This document shows, piece by piece, positions 26,905-36,029 of a stretch of DNA of 64,000 nt. The notes under the pieces were generated by a model. That model was given only the letters and a program-made list of their open reading frames with translations. It did not search any database and had not been told where the DNA came from. Position 1 is the stretch's first letter. Each line of letters opens with the position of its first letter. Source of the stretch: Candidatus Roseilinea sp. NK_OTU-006 (lineage in GTDB: Bacteria > Chloroflexota > Anaerolineae > J036 > Brachytrichaceae). The DNA is taken from contig NZ_JAAFGM010000009.1 in the NCBI RefSeq assembly GCF_012931985.1, forward strand, positions 1 to 64,000, written 5' to 3'. The translations under genes were made by a program, and so were the position numbers.

Positions 26905-26935
26905 GGTTCTTAGTCGCCCACCGCGACGAAGAACC
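26905..26935 (+). other. Hairpin between nuoCD and nuoI
   Basis: GGTTCTT (26905-26911) and GTCGC (26913-26917) pair with GCGAC (26923-26927) and AAGAACC (26929-26935), with one A-G mismatch and a CCACC loop. No T-run follows. It may stabilise or set the ratio of the two mRNA parts. The function is inferred. Confidence 0.65.
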
Positions 26936-26958
26936 CAAACGCAACACCGAGGTGAGCA

Positions 26959-27714
26959 ATGGGTTTGATGGGAACTGGCATCCTGAAGGGTCTCGGTGTG
27001 ACCCTCAGGCATTTCATTGATACCTACGCCGAAGACCTAAAGTACATCCTGAACAAGAGCGGCGTACAACAGCCGCGTCCGCTGCGCCGGCAAAGCCCCA
27101 AGAACAGAGGGCTGGTCACGGTCGAATATCCGCGCGAGCGCCTGCCGCTGCCGGAGAACTTCCGGTATGTGCCCTTTCTGGTCTACGACACCGAGAAGCA
27201 AGACGATAAGTGCACCTCGTGCGGCATCTGCGCCAAGGTGTGCCCGCCGCAGTGCATTTGGATCGTGCGAACGGAAGACCCAATCACCAAGCGCCCCGTG
27301 CCGCAGCCCAAAGAGTTCTACATTGACACCACCATCTGCATGAACTGCGGCTACTGTGCGGAGTTCTGCCCGTTCGACGCGATCAAGATGGATCATGACT
27401 ACGAGCTGAGCTACTATCCCACGCAGGAGCCACACGCCCGTCTCGTGCATGATAAGTCGCGCCTGACCAAACCGGATACCTACCACGCTTCGATCCACCC
27501 GACCGATTGGCATCGGGAGTTGGCGGATCGCGCCGCCGAAGAGGCGAAGAAGAAGGCAGCCGCCGAAGCCAAAGCCAAGGCCGAAGCCGCCAAACCCGCG
27601 GGCGGCGCTGCGGCGGCAGCCAAGCCGGCCCCCGCGCCTGGCGCAGCCCAGCCCTCTGCTCCCGGGCCGGAGAAGCCGGCGCAGGCCGATGCCGACAAAG
27701 GCAGCCGCGAATAA
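26959..27714 (+). CDS. nuoI: NADH-quinone oxidoreductase subunit I with low-complexity tail
   Basis: A 251-residue protein. Two 4Fe-4S motifs, CTSCGICAKVCPP (about 91-103) and CMNCGYCAEFCPF (about 130-142), carry clusters N6a and N6b. The N-terminal helix (GLGVTLRHFIDTY) packs on the membrane arm. The last 75 residues are an Ala/Lys/Pro/Glu-rich tail, beginning with a charged helix AEEAKKKAAAEAKAKAEAA and not present in standard NuoI. A similar composition occurs at the NuoCD N-terminus. GAGGTG precedes the ATG. Confidence 0.93.
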   Translation: MGLMGTGILKGLGVTLRHFIDTYAEDLKYILNKSGVQQPRPLRRQSPKNRGLVTVEYPRERLPLPENFRYVPFLVYDTEKQDDKCTSCGICAKVCPPQCIWIVRTEDPITKRPVPQPKEFYIDTTICMNCGYCAEFCPFDAIKMDHDYELSYYPTQEPHARLVHDKSRLTKPDTYHASIHPTDWHRELADRAAEEAKKKAAAEAKAKAEAAKPAGGAAAAAKPAPAPGAAQPSAPGPEKPAQADADKGSRE

Positions 27715-27753
27715 GGCGCGCCGGTCTGGTAAAGTGCGGACTATTGAATCCAC

Positions 27754-28674
27754 ATGGGTGATCTCTTCGACTTCCTGTTCGTCAATCCAATGACGAACGC
27801 GCTCATGCTGCTGTATGGGTTGCTCTTCAACCAGTATGTGCTGGCCATCGTCGCGTTGACGTTGATCATCCGCCTGGTCACCCTGCCGCTCACCCTCAAG
27901 CAGCAGATCTCAGCCTTCAAAATGCAGGCGCTGCAGCCGCAGATCAAGGCGTTGCAGGAGAAGTACAAAAGCGACCCGCAACGGCTACAGATTGAAATGC
28001 GCAAGTTGGGCTTCAACCCGCTCAGTGGATGCCTGCCGCTGCTCATCCAGTTCCCCATCCTGATCGCACTTTATCAAGCCATCATCCGCACGCTGACGGT
28101 GACGCCGCTCAGCACTTTGGAGTTGGGCAAACATCTCTACGGCTTCTTGCCTGGCCTCTCCACGTTAGTGCCGATAGAGTCGCGTTTCTTGCTATGGGAT
28201 TTGGGTCAGCCCGACCCGCTCTTCGTCATTCCGATTCTGGTTGTGGTGAGCACCTACTTCGCCAACAAGGTGATGACGCCGCCCACGACTGACCCGACGA
28301 TGCGGCAAACCAACCAGATGATGCAGTTGATGATGCCGCTGATGTTCGGCTTCTTCATGCTCAGCACCCCGGTGGGTTTGGGGGTGTATTGGATCGTCTC
28401 GAACCTGATCGGCATTGTGCAATACTATGTCACTAAGCCGACCCTCGACCGCGCCCGCGCGCTGCATGCCGCACCGGCTGTCGGCGTCGCCGTCAACGCA
28501 GCGTCAGCCGCCAAGGCAGGGGCCGCCGAAAAGCCGCTCTTTGAGCCGCCCAAGTCCAAAGTGAAGGCCAAATCTACCGGTCGCGTGAATCGCTCCGCTT
28601 CGGCCTTGAAGGGCAGCGCCAAGGGTGACAACAACAAAGTCAACAAGGCGACGACCACGTCGCGGCAACCCTAA
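27754..28674 (+). CDS. yidC: YidC/Oxa1-family membrane protein insertase
   Basis: A 306-residue insertase of the short Gram-positive-like type without the large periplasmic domain. It has the [31 protein letters not shown] first helix, [50 protein letters not shown], and late [19 protein letters not shown] and [19 protein letters not shown] helices. The cytoplasmic C-terminal tail is basic. It inserts and folds inner-membrane proteins. It is followed closely by jag, its usual partner. rnpA and rpmH, which commonly precede it, are not here. Confidence 0.95.
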   Translation: MGDLFDFLFVNPMTNALMLLYGLLFNQYVLAIVALTLIIRLVTLPLTLKQQISAFKMQALQPQIKALQEKYKSDPQRLQIEMRKLGFNPLSGCLPLLIQFPILIALYQAIIRTLTVTPLSTLELGKHLYGFLPGLSTLVPIESRFLLWDLGQPDPLFVIPILVVVSTYFANKVMTPPTTDPTMRQTNQMMQLMMPLMFGFFMLSTPVGLGVYWIVSNLIGIVQYYVTKPTLDRARALHAAPAVGVAVNAASAAKAGAAEKPLFEPPKSKVKAKSTGRVNRSASALKGSAKGDNNKVNKATTTSRQP

Positions 28675-28700
28675 TCTTGCTACATCAAGCCCGCCGAAAG

Positions 28701-29519
28701 ATGCCCGCAATTGAAGTTTCAGCCCCCGACGTCGAGAGCGCAATCGCGCAAGGTTTGCAGCAGCTCAACCTCATCCGCGCCGAGGTCAAGATCGAAGTGC
28801 TTGACGAAGGCAACCGTGGCGTGCTGGGGATCGGCGCGAAGCCGGCCCGCGTGCGTTTGACGCCGTTTGCAGAGCTCGAAATGCAGCAAACGGCGACGCC
28901 GGCAGCCGCCCCCCCGCCTGTCGCTGATGCGGTGCCCCCTGCCGTTGCGGCGGAAGGGTCGCCTCCCGCTGCGCCGCAGACGATCGAGTCGTCGGCCGTT
29001 GCACTGCCTCTGCCTGAGGAAGCCGTTGCGCCAAAAATCGAGGGCGAGGAACTTGCGCTCACGTTGGTGCGCGACATCTTGCGGCGCATGGGGATGAAGC
29101 GCTATGACGTGAAAGCGCACAGCGTCGTCCCGACCAACGGCGACGAAGAACCTTCGATTTGGATAGATGTCACGCTGGGCAACCGCCACGACGAGGAGAT
29201 GATGCTCAGCCATCAGCGCGAAGGCTTGAACGCCCTGCAGACCGTCGTGCAGACGATGTGGTCTCACCAGACCCGAAGCAGTCTGCGTGTGAACGTGGAC
29301 GTCAACGGCTACCGCCGGCGACGTGAGCGGCAATTGATCAACATGGCCAGGCGCCTGGCCGACAAGGTCGTGGCCAGCGGCAAGCCCATCACGCTCGAGC
29401 CGATGCCGGCCAACGAGCGGCGCATCGTGCACATGGCACTGCGCGACCGCCCCGGCGTATTGACCGAGAGCTTCGGCGAAGGGACTTCGCGCAAGGTGCA
29501 GATCAAACCGAAGCGGTGA
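28701..29519 (+). CDS. jag: Jag/KhpB-family RNA-binding protein
   Basis: A 272-residue protein. The Jag_N domain is at the start (IEVSAPDVESAIAQGLQQLNL ... VLDEGNRGVLGIGAKPARVRL, about 1-55). An Ala/Pro-rich linker follows (about 60-110), then a KH domain (ALTLVRDILRRMGMKRYDV ... LNALQTVVQTM) and an R3H domain with RRRRERQLINMARRLA and ANERRIVHMALRD. It binds RNA and in other bacteria affects cell elongation and division with KhpA. ATG 28701 is taken as start because the upstream in-frame start is in the yidC stop region. Confidence 0.93.
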   Translation: MPAIEVSAPDVESAIAQGLQQLNLIRAEVKIEVLDEGNRGVLGIGAKPARVRLTPFAELEMQQTATPAAAPPPVADAVPPAVAAEGSPPAAPQTIESSAVALPLPEEAVAPKIEGEELALTLVRDILRRMGMKRYDVKAHSVVPTNGDEEPSIWIDVTLGNRHDEEMMLSHQREGLNALQTVVQTMWSHQTRSSLRVNVDVNGYRRRRERQLINMARRLADKVVASGKPITLEPMPANERRIVHMALRDRPGVLTESFGEGTSRKVQIKPKR

Positions 29520-29566
29520 GGCGCAGCGCGCAAGCACTGCGTCGGCCATTCGCGGGTTTGTTCCTC

Positions 29567-30412
29567 ATGCCGCCCGACTATCTCGCCATCGGACACGTCA
29601 CCGAAGATGTCTGGCGCGATGGCAGCATCACCCCCGGCGGCACAGCCTGGTTTGCCTCACTGGCCGCCCGGCGCATTGTGGATCGCGTGAGCGTGCTGAC
29701 CGCAGCAGCAGAGCACTACGACGCCGAAAAGTTCCTGCCGGGCATCCACGTACATCGCGTCCCATCGCCGACCACGACGCAGTTCGAGAACATCTACACC
29801 CCGCACGGGCGAATCCAATATGTGCGCCCCAGCCCGGTGCGGCTGGAGCCGGCTCACCTCACCGATGCGCTGCGGCGCGCAAAAATCATGCATCTCGCGC
29901 CGGTGTGCGACGAAGTCAGTCCGGCATTCACAGCCGAGGCGCCCGCCGATGTGTTCGTCGGCGTGACGCCGCAGGGCTGGTTGCGCCGCTGGGACGAGAC
30001 CGGCCGCGTCTACACGAAACCCTGGGACGCTGCGCCGCACGTCCTGGCGCGCGCCGACGCCGCGGTGATCAGCATTGACGACGTGGCCGGCGATTGGCGG
30101 CTGGCGCTCACCTGGGCCGCCCAAGCCCGGCTCTTCGTCGTTACCCTGAGCGCAGAGGGATGCCTGGTGTTCCTCGAAGGCCGACCGCACCACATTCCGG
30201 CCCCCCAAGTTGAGGAAGTGGACCCCACGGGCGCAGGGGACATCTTCGCAGCGACGCTGTTCATCTCGTTGCAACGCGGGCAAGACCCGCTTGAAGCGGC
30301 CGCGTTCGCCAACTGCGTCGCCGCTCAATCCGTCACGCGCAAGCGACTGGCCGGCCTGCCCACTCCCGAAGACCTCGAGCTTTGCAGTACAATCACCCAG
30401 CGTAAAGCGTAG
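29567..30412 (+). CDS. PfkB-family carbohydrate/nucleoside kinase
   Basis: A 281-residue PfkB kinase. N-terminal LAIGHVTEDVWRDGSITPGGTAWFAS resembles the sugar-binding lid and GG motif. The C-terminal signature VDPTGAGDIFAATLFISL (about 221-238) supplies the catalytic Asp and anion hole. It is shorter than most family members, and the substrate is unclear. A GTG at 29516 overlaps the jag stop and could allow coupled translation, but the 17 extra residues look non-native. It lies between yidC-jag and parAB. Confidence 0.83.
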   Translation: MPPDYLAIGHVTEDVWRDGSITPGGTAWFASLAARRIVDRVSVLTAAAEHYDAEKFLPGIHVHRVPSPTTTQFENIYTPHGRIQYVRPSPVRLEPAHLTDALRRAKIMHLAPVCDEVSPAFTAEAPADVFVGVTPQGWLRRWDETGRVYTKPWDAAPHVLARADAAVISIDDVAGDWRLALTWAAQARLFVVTLSAEGCLVFLEGRPHHIPAPQVEEVDPTGAGDIFAATLFISLQRGQDPLEAAAFANCVAAQSVTRKRLAGLPTPEDLELCSTITQRKA

Positions 30413-30454
30413 TGCGGTCGGCTCAGGACGACCCAACGCGCACCGCGTTTCATC

Positions 30455-31318
30455 ATGACTCGCATTTACGCGATCGCCAACCAGAAAGGCGGCGTGGGCA
30501 AGACCACGACAGCGGTTAACCTCAGCGCTTATCTCGCGCTGGCCGGCCGGCGCATCTTGCTGGTGGATCTGGACCCACAATGCAACGCCGGCAGCAGCCT
30601 GGGCCTGGATAAGAACAAGGTGACCGCCTCTTCTTACGAGGTGTTGCTGGGCAACGTCACGCCAGCAAAGGCCACGCTGAAGAATGCGCGGCTGAACCTA
30701 TCGGTCATACCGGCCTCGCCGGCGCTGGCGGCGGCGGAGATTGAGCTGGTGGGGGAACTGGCGCGCGAATATCGGCTGCGGCAGGCGCTCGCTGCCGAGG
30801 CCAGCAAGTACGACTACGTGTTGATTGACTGCCCGCCCTCGCTCGGCTTGCTCACCGTGAATGCGCTCACCGCAGCGGATGGTGTGCTGATCCCGGTGCA
30901 GTGCGAATACCTCGCCCTGGAAGGGTTATCGCAACTGATGCGCACCGTGCAACTGGTGCGCCAGCGGCTGAACCCTCAACTCGAAATTCGCGGGTTGATC
31001 ATGACGATGTACGATGCGCGCACGGCGCTTTCGCAGCAGGTAGTGGCCGAGGTGGAGAAGTTCTTCGCCGGCAAGGTGTTTCGCGCGCGCATTCCGCGCA
31101 ATGTGCGCCTGAGCGAAGCGCCCAGCCACGGCCAGCCCATCATGACCTATGCGCCGTCGTCGCCCGGTGGTCAGGCCTATAAGGGCCTGGCCGAAGAGTT
31201 GATGGCGCAGGACGAAGCGGCGACGGCGAATGTGCCGCCGCCCCACGCGGCCGATGCGCCGGCGTCGCAATCGTCGCCGGACGGCGCAGCCGCGCTCCAG
31301 ACAGCCAACACCCCCTAA
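30455..31318 (+). CDS. parA: Chromosome-partitioning ATPase ParA (Soj)
   Basis: A 287-residue ParA. The deviant Walker A motif KGGVGKTTTAVNLSA (about 10-24), Walker A' LLVDLDPQCNAGSSLG (about 33-48), Walker B DYVLIDCPPSLGLLT (about 123-137) and C-terminal ARIPRNVRLSEAPSHG are all standard. It binds DNA non-specifically as an ATP dimer and moves ParB-parS complexes. The last 30 residues are a variable tail. It is 14 bases ahead of parB. Confidence 0.96.
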   Translation: MTRIYAIANQKGGVGKTTTAVNLSAYLALAGRRILLVDLDPQCNAGSSLGLDKNKVTASSYEVLLGNVTPAKATLKNARLNLSVIPASPALAAAEIELVGELAREYRLRQALAAEASKYDYVLIDCPPSLGLLTVNALTAADGVLIPVQCEYLALEGLSQLMRTVQLVRQRLNPQLEIRGLIMTMYDARTALSQQVVAEVEKFFAGKVFRARIPRNVRLSEAPSHGQPIMTYAPSSPGGQAYKGLAEELMAQDEAATANVPPPHAADAPASQSSPDGAAALQTANTP

Positions 31319-31332
31319 ATGCTCGATCGCTC

Positions 31333-32211
31333 ATGGCACCTAAAACCGGACTGGGACGCGGGCTCGATGCGCTGATCCCCGGCGCGAGTGAGGCTGAAGC
31401 CGGACGCAGCGGGGTTATCGAAATCGCTGTCACCGAAATTCGCGCTAATCCACGCCAGCCGCGCATGGTGCGCGGACAAGAGGCGCTACAGCTTGAGGAG
31501 TTGGCCGCCAGCATCCGCGAGCATGGGGTGATCCAGCCGCTCATCGTCACGCGCACGCAAGGTCCCGGCGCGCCCTATACGCTGATTGCCGGCGAGCGGC
31601 GCTGGCGCGCGGCGCAGCTCGCCGGGCTCACCCATGTCCCGGTCGTCCTCAAAGATGCCACGCCTCAGGAGATGCTGGAAATTGCGCTGATCGAGAATAT
31701 CCAGCGCAACGACCTCAGCCCGCTCGAAGAGGCAGCCGCCTTCCAGCAGCTCATCAACGAATTCGGCCTGACGCCCGATATGGTGGCCGAGCGCGTCGGC
31801 AAGAGCCGCGTCGCCATTTACAACACCCTGCGCTTGCTCAAGCTGCCCGGCCAGGCTCAGGCCGCGTTGATGCAGGGCGACATCACCGAAGGCCACGCGC
31901 GCGCCTTGCTGGGGCTCAGCTCGGCGGTGGATCAACTGATCGCGCTCGACGAGATCAAGAAGCACGGCCTGAACGTCCGTCAAACCGAGGAGCTGATCCG
32001 CCGGATGAACAGCCCGAAGACCACATCGAAGAAAGCGGCGCGCGACCGGGAATGGCAAGGGGCGAAAGAATATGAATCTCGCCTGCGCGACGTGTTGGGC
32101 ACAAAGGTGTCGTTGGTGCGTGGGCGCAAGGGGGGGCGGATCGTCATCGAGTTCTACTCAGACGAAGAGCTCGAGGCGATCTTCGAAAAGATTGTGGGGA
32201 GTAGCGACTAG
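31333..32211 (+). CDS. parB: Chromosome-partitioning protein ParB (Spo0J)
   Basis: A 292-residue ParB CTPase. The start KTGLGRGLDALIPG is the conserved ParA-stimulating peptide. The N-terminal domain has IRANPRQPR, YTLIAGERRWRAAQLAG and EIALIENIQRNDLSPLEEA (CTP-binding boxes). A helix-turn-helix follows (TPDMVAERVGKSRVAIYNTLRLL), then the C-terminal dimerisation domain. No parS-like palindrome was found in the window by eye. Confidence 0.96.
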   Translation: MAPKTGLGRGLDALIPGASEAEAGRSGVIEIAVTEIRANPRQPRMVRGQEALQLEELAASIREHGVIQPLIVTRTQGPGAPYTLIAGERRWRAAQLAGLTHVPVVLKDATPQEMLEIALIENIQRNDLSPLEEAAAFQQLINEFGLTPDMVAERVGKSRVAIYNTLRLLKLPGQAQAALMQGDITEGHARALLGLSSAVDQLIALDEIKKHGLNVRQTEELIRRMNSPKTTSKKAARDREWQGAKEYESRLRDVLGTKVSLVRGRKGGRIVIEFYSDEELEAIFEKIVGSSD

Positions 32212-32220
32212 CGCGGGGAG

Positions 32221-33117
32221 ATGGGCGCTCCCGCCTTCCAGACTTCATGGGGAACGATCTACTGCGGTGATAACGTCGCCGTCCTCCGGCGACACATCCC
32301 CGATCGTTCGGTCAACCTGATCTACGCCGACCCGCCGTTCAACTCCGGCCATGCCTATTACGCCACCGGCAGGCGGTGCGAAGGGCCGCGCTTCCGCGAT
32401 CGCTGGCGCTGGGACGACGCGGCCTATCGGCGCGCGCTGGCCGAGTCGCCGGCGTCGCTGGGCAGGGCGTTAGAGGCGCTGCGCCTCATCCTGGGCGAAA
32501 GCAGCACGCTCGCCTATTGCGCTGCGCTTGCGCCGTGCCTGGGCGAGCTGCGCCGCGTTTTGAAGGCGAGCGGCAGCCTGTATCTGCACTGCGACGCGCG
32601 CATGAGCCACTGCCTGCGCCTGATGCTCGATGCGCTGTTCGGTCGCGAGCGTTGCCGCAACGAGATCGTGTGGGCCTATCGCACCGGCGGCGCCGGCAAG
32701 CGCCACTTCGCCCGCAAACACGATGCCATCCTGTTCTACACCGCGTCGGACGATTACACCTTTCACCCGCAGCGCGAGCGCGTGCGCTACCGCAAGCGCT
32801 TCTTCGGCGTGCAGCGCGACGCGCACGGCTACTACGCCGATGTGTTGCTGCGCGACGTGTGGGAGATCCCGGCGGTGATCAACGTGTCGGCGGAGCGCAC
32901 TGGCTACCCGACGCAGAAGCCCCTGGCGTTGTTGGAGCGCATCGTAGCCGCGTCGTCGAACGCCGGCGATGTGGTGCTCGACCCGTACTGCGGCAGCGGC
33001 ACCACGTTGGTTGCTGCGCAAAAGCTCGGCCGACGATGGATCGGCATTGATGCCAGCGAAGAGGCGGTGAAGGTAGCGCGCGCGAGGCTAAGCCAGACGG
33101 AAGCCCAGCGGGAATGA
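32221..33117 (+). CDS. Orphan DNA methyltransferase (N6-adenine/N4-cytosine)
   Basis: A 298-residue beta-type amino-methyltransferase. The catalytic motif IV, LIYADPPFNSG (about 34-44), precedes the SAM-binding motif I, LDPYCGSGTTLVAAQ (about 256-270). This is the order seen in the beta class. PTQKPLALLERI is the usual motif X region. It starts 9 bases after parB and has no restriction endonuclease beside it, so it is probably an orphan, possibly epigenetic enzyme. The recognition sequence cannot be inferred. Confidence 0.88.
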   Translation: MGAPAFQTSWGTIYCGDNVAVLRRHIPDRSVNLIYADPPFNSGHAYYATGRRCEGPRFRDRWRWDDAAYRRALAESPASLGRALEALRLILGESSTLAYCAALAPCLGELRRVLKASGSLYLHCDARMSHCLRLMLDALFGRERCRNEIVWAYRTGGAGKRHFARKHDAILFYTASDDYTFHPQRERVRYRKRFFGVQRDAHGYYADVLLRDVWEIPAVINVSAERTGYPTQKPLALLERIVAASSNAGDVVLDPYCGSGTTLVAAQKLGRRWIGIDASEEAVKVARARLSQTEAQRE

Positions 33118-33138
33118 TCCGACTGCGGCAAACGCCGG

Positions 33139-33477
33139 TTACCCGTCTGCCGCGTCGGCCAGCCGCTCGAATCGCTCGACGTTCAGCACGAACACGGTGG
33201 CGCCACCCACCTCGACTTCGAGGGGTTGGGGGTTATAGGCACCCATCGCCTCGCCGGGAACATGGACATAGGCCATGCGCCGCTGGGCCGTTTTGTGCAA
33301 GATGCGCAGCGCGTCGTTGACGCGCGCGTCTTCCACGCCGACCAGCAGGGTCACGTTCTCGCGGCGCAGCCATCCGCCCTGCGTCGCCATGCGCGTGGCG
33401 CGATAGCCAGCGTCGTTCAGCGCCTGCATCACCTTGTTGGCGTCGTCGGCCTGAACGACCGCCATGATCATCTTCAT
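33139..33477 (-). CDS. darA: Cyclic di-AMP receptor (DarA/PstA family)
   Basis: A 112-residue PII-like protein. It has MKMIMAVVQADDANKVMQALNDAGYRATR, the ATQGGWLRRENVTLLVGVEDARV block and a C-terminal ATVFVLNVERFE strand. This matches DarA/PstA, which bind c-di-AMP as trimers. The Gly-Gly after Thr-Gln in the nucleotide loop is intact. A GGAGG ribosome site precedes the ATG. It implies c-di-AMP signalling in this organism, though no cyclase is in the window. It is convergent with the methyltransferase gene. Confidence 0.88.
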   Translation of the reverse strand: MKMIMAVVQADDANKVMQALNDAGYRATRMATQGGWLRRENVTLLVGVEDARVNDALRILHKTAQRRMAYVHVPGEAMGAYNPQPLEVEVGGATVFVLNVERFERLADAADG

Positions 33478-33823
33478 TGCCGGCCTCCGATCTGCGCTTC
33501 AACCTTATCACTCACTCGGCTCATGGATTGATGGGCATGATACACGAACGACCGGCATCGTCACCGCAGCCGTCAGGCTCCTACAACAGCCGCGCTTGTC
33601 AGCAGCACTCAGGTCGGCACGCGGCGTCGAACGCCAGCACGGCTGCGATCACAGCGATGGCGAGAGTGAGGGCGTTCACGCTGTTGCTGACGAACAGGCT
33701 AACCGGCACCCCGACGCTGCGGCCAGCTATCGCGTAGATGAGCGCCGGATCGGGCGGGCCGGGTTATAGTTTGGCTTGGTTGAGCTGCTTGATGGCCGGC
33801 CCAAGTCCGAGCGTCGAGCAGAG
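33478..33823. other. Intergenic stretch without a convincing gene
   Basis: About 345 bases between divergent genes. A short hydrophobic minus-strand frame (33590-33700) has no credible start and was not called. A TATAGT at 33765-33770 may be a -10 box for the plus-strand lipoprotein gene. Nothing else was recognised. Confidence 0.5.
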
Positions 33824-36013
33824 ATGAAGGTGACGATGAGACGAGTAGTTTCTTCAACATCGCGCGTCCTTCGCCTGACCCTCGTTGCATTCGCACTTGC
33901 GGCGTGCAGCCAACAGTCCCGCGAGCTGGAGACGCAACTGGTGCCGACGCGCACGCTCGCCCCGCGTCCCAGGGTGACGGCCACGTCACTCGGCGAGCTG
34001 CCGCGACTGACGCCGACCGTGACGCCGGAACCGCTCACCGGCCTGACGCTGGAGAACGCCGACCGACTCGCGCGCGTCTTCCAGTTGGACGAGCCGCCGC
34101 CGCGGCATATCTACTCGGCGGCGAACGATCGACTGGTTGTCTTCACCTCGCGCAGCTTTGAGGTCATCGTCGCAGATACGCTCGATGTGCAAACCCGCAC
34201 GCCGGTGCAGCTCAACGACGAGGCTGCACCGATCTTCTGGTACGCCGCCTCGCCGAACGGCAAAGTGGGGGCCATCATGCAACCCGATGGCACAGTGGAT
34301 ATCTACGACCTCGACACCTCGCAAATCGTGAAGACCCTCACCGTGCCGCGACCTTCAGCGGAGATCGCTTCCGACATCGCCCTGAACGAAGACGGCAGCG
34401 AGCTGGCTGTAGTCTCCCGAGGCGAACTGCGGCGCATTCGCTTGGACGATGCCCAGGTGGTAAGCGGAGGCCAGACTCTGCCACCGTTGACGCAGGCGAT
34501 CCGCTTCGCCGAGGATGCGTCGCGCGTAGCCGCAGTGCAACCGACCGGCGACATCGTCATCGTCAGCGCCGTCGGCAGCGCGCCGCCGATAACGCTGACC
34601 GGCGTATTCACCAACACCGCCGTCGAGCATCTGAGCTTCAGCCCGAACGGCGCGAAGTTCGGCGCTTCGGGCGGCGAGTCGCTCGCCGTTTGGGACTTAT
34701 CGGGCGACCAGCCGGTGCTGCAAAAAACCTTCACCGATCTGGGCGGCGCTGTTGAGCCCATCTTCGACCGCACCGGCCGCTTCATGGCCGTTTTGATCAG
34801 CCCTAGCGTGCTGCTCTATGACCTGCAGGACGACGAGCCGAGGGCGCAGTTCCGCTTGGCCGGCAACCTGCCGGTGTGGTCGGTGAACTTTGATCCGACA
34901 GGCGAGCGCCTGTTTGTGGCCGGGTCGGGTGAGCTGGCCAGCTTCGACATCGCTACGCGCCGCGCGCTGCAATCGGCCAGCCGCCCGCCCATTACGCGCA
35001 GCGTCTTCTCCGCCGACGGCAAGGCCTTGTTCACGTGGAGCACGGCCTACCCGTCTGGCGATGTCGCCATCTTTGATGCGCAGACATGGGCCGTGCGCGA
35101 CCGACTGCTGCACCACATGCCCGTTATTCAGGTGGAGCCGGATCGGGCAAACGCCTACGTGGCCACGGTCACGCTCGACTTCGGCATATTTGTGTGGCGT
35201 GTGCGCGATGGCCGACGATTGGCGAGCATCGCTGCGCCGGTTACCGACACGGCGCGCGCGCTGCTGTGCTTTGCCCCCGACGATCGCAGCCTGATCTATC
35301 TGGACGGCCGGCGCATCGTCGCGTACGACATCGCCGCCGACCGAGCGACAGGCGACTTCGAGCTGCCGTTTGCGCCGCGCTCCATCAGCGGGTGCAATAA
35401 CGAGGCGGCGGTCCTCGCCGCGGCAGGCGAGCAGGACATCCGCGTGTTCGACCTGGAGGGCCGTGTCGTCGCGACGATGGACGCCCTGAGCGGCGTGGAG
35501 GAAGCCGGCGCGCTCTATCTGAGCGAGGATGGGCGCAGGCTGGCCGTGCTCTCCCCGACACAGTTGACCATCTGGGATGTGCAAGCGCAGGAAGCCCTCC
35601 AGACTGCGCAGTTGCGGCGCGCCCCCCTGGCCGGCTTGTTCAGCCCACGCGGCGACCGGTTCATCATCAACTTTGGGGACGATGTCGATGTGCTGGATGT
35701 CGCCTCCGGCAAGGTCGTATCGCTGGATTTGCCGAAAGGCAGCAGCGCAACCGCGCTCTTCCCGCGCGACTCACGGCTGGTCATCACAGCCCTGATGATC
35801 CCCACTTCGGAAACGGCCGAGCAGCCGCTGGATCGGCGCGTCTTCGCCTCGGGCGAGCTGCGCCTGTGGGACGCGCAGACCGGCGAGCTGCTGCGGCGCA
35901 TCCAGACGCAAGACCTGCCCTACGTCGGCGCAATCAGCGCCGACGGCGCCTTCTTTGCAACTCACGCGCGGACGAACGCCATGACGATATGGGGACGATC
36001 GCCGGCGCGCTGA
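33824..36013 (+). CDS. WD40/beta-propeller lipoprotein
   Basis: A 729-residue protein. The lipoprotein signal has lipobox ALAAC with the acylated Cys at residue 28, then a Thr/Pro-rich tether. The rest is a chain of roughly 40-residue repeats of the type LSFSPNGAKFGASGGESLAVWDLSG and ADGKALFTWSTAYPSGDVAIFDAQT. This fits one or two beta propellers facing the outside. Such proteins usually serve as binding or assembly scaffolds; no enzyme motif is present. ATG 33824 is preferred over the earlier frame start because the signal peptide begins there. Confidence 0.83.
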   Translation: MKVTMRRVVSSTSRVLRLTLVAFALAACSQQSRELETQLVPTRTLAPRPRVTATSLGELPRLTPTVTPEPLTGLTLENADRLARVFQLDEPPPRHIYSAANDRLVVFTSRSFEVIVADTLDVQTRTPVQLNDEAAPIFWYAASPNGKVGAIMQPDGTVDIYDLDTSQIVKTLTVPRPSAEIASDIALNEDGSELAVVSRGELRRIRLDDAQVVSGGQTLPPLTQAIRFAEDASRVAAVQPTGDIVIVSAVGSAPPITLTGVFTNTAVEHLSFSPNGAKFGASGGESLAVWDLSGDQPVLQKTFTDLGGAVEPIFDRTGRFMAVLISPSVLLYDLQDDEPRAQFRLAGNLPVWSVNFDPTGERLFVAGSGELASFDIATRRALQSASRPPITRSVFSADGKALFTWSTAYPSGDVAIFDAQTWAVRDRLLHHMPVIQVEPDRANAYVATVTLDFGIFVWRVRDGRRLASIAAPVTDTARALLCFAPDDRSLIYLDGRRIVAYDIAADRATGDFELPFAPRSISGCNNEAAVLAAAGEQDIRVFDLEGRVVATMDALSGVEEAGALYLSEDGRRLAVLSPTQLTIWDVQAQEALQTAQLRRAPLAGLFSPRGDRFIINFGDDVDVLDVASGKVVSLDLPKGSSATALFPRDSRLVITALMIPTSETAEQPLDRRVFASGELRLWDAQTGELLRRIQTQDLPYVGAISADGAFFATHARTNAMTIWGRSPAR

Positions 36014-36014
36014 G

Positions 36015-36020
36015 TACAAT
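36015..36020 (+). promoter_or_regulatory. -10-like box before miaB
   Basis: TACAAT lies 9 bases before the miaB ATG, with no Shine-Dalgarno sequence between. Confidence 0.45.
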
Positions 36021-36029
36021 TCACTCTCC

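Noticed and set aside
31333-32211. Search for a parS site near parB
   Set aside because: No sequence close to the TGTTTCACGTGAAACA palindrome was found here by eye.
33590-33770. Short hydrophobic minus-strand peptide
   Set aside because: It has a stop just upstream, no ATG or ribosome site, and only about 40 residues.
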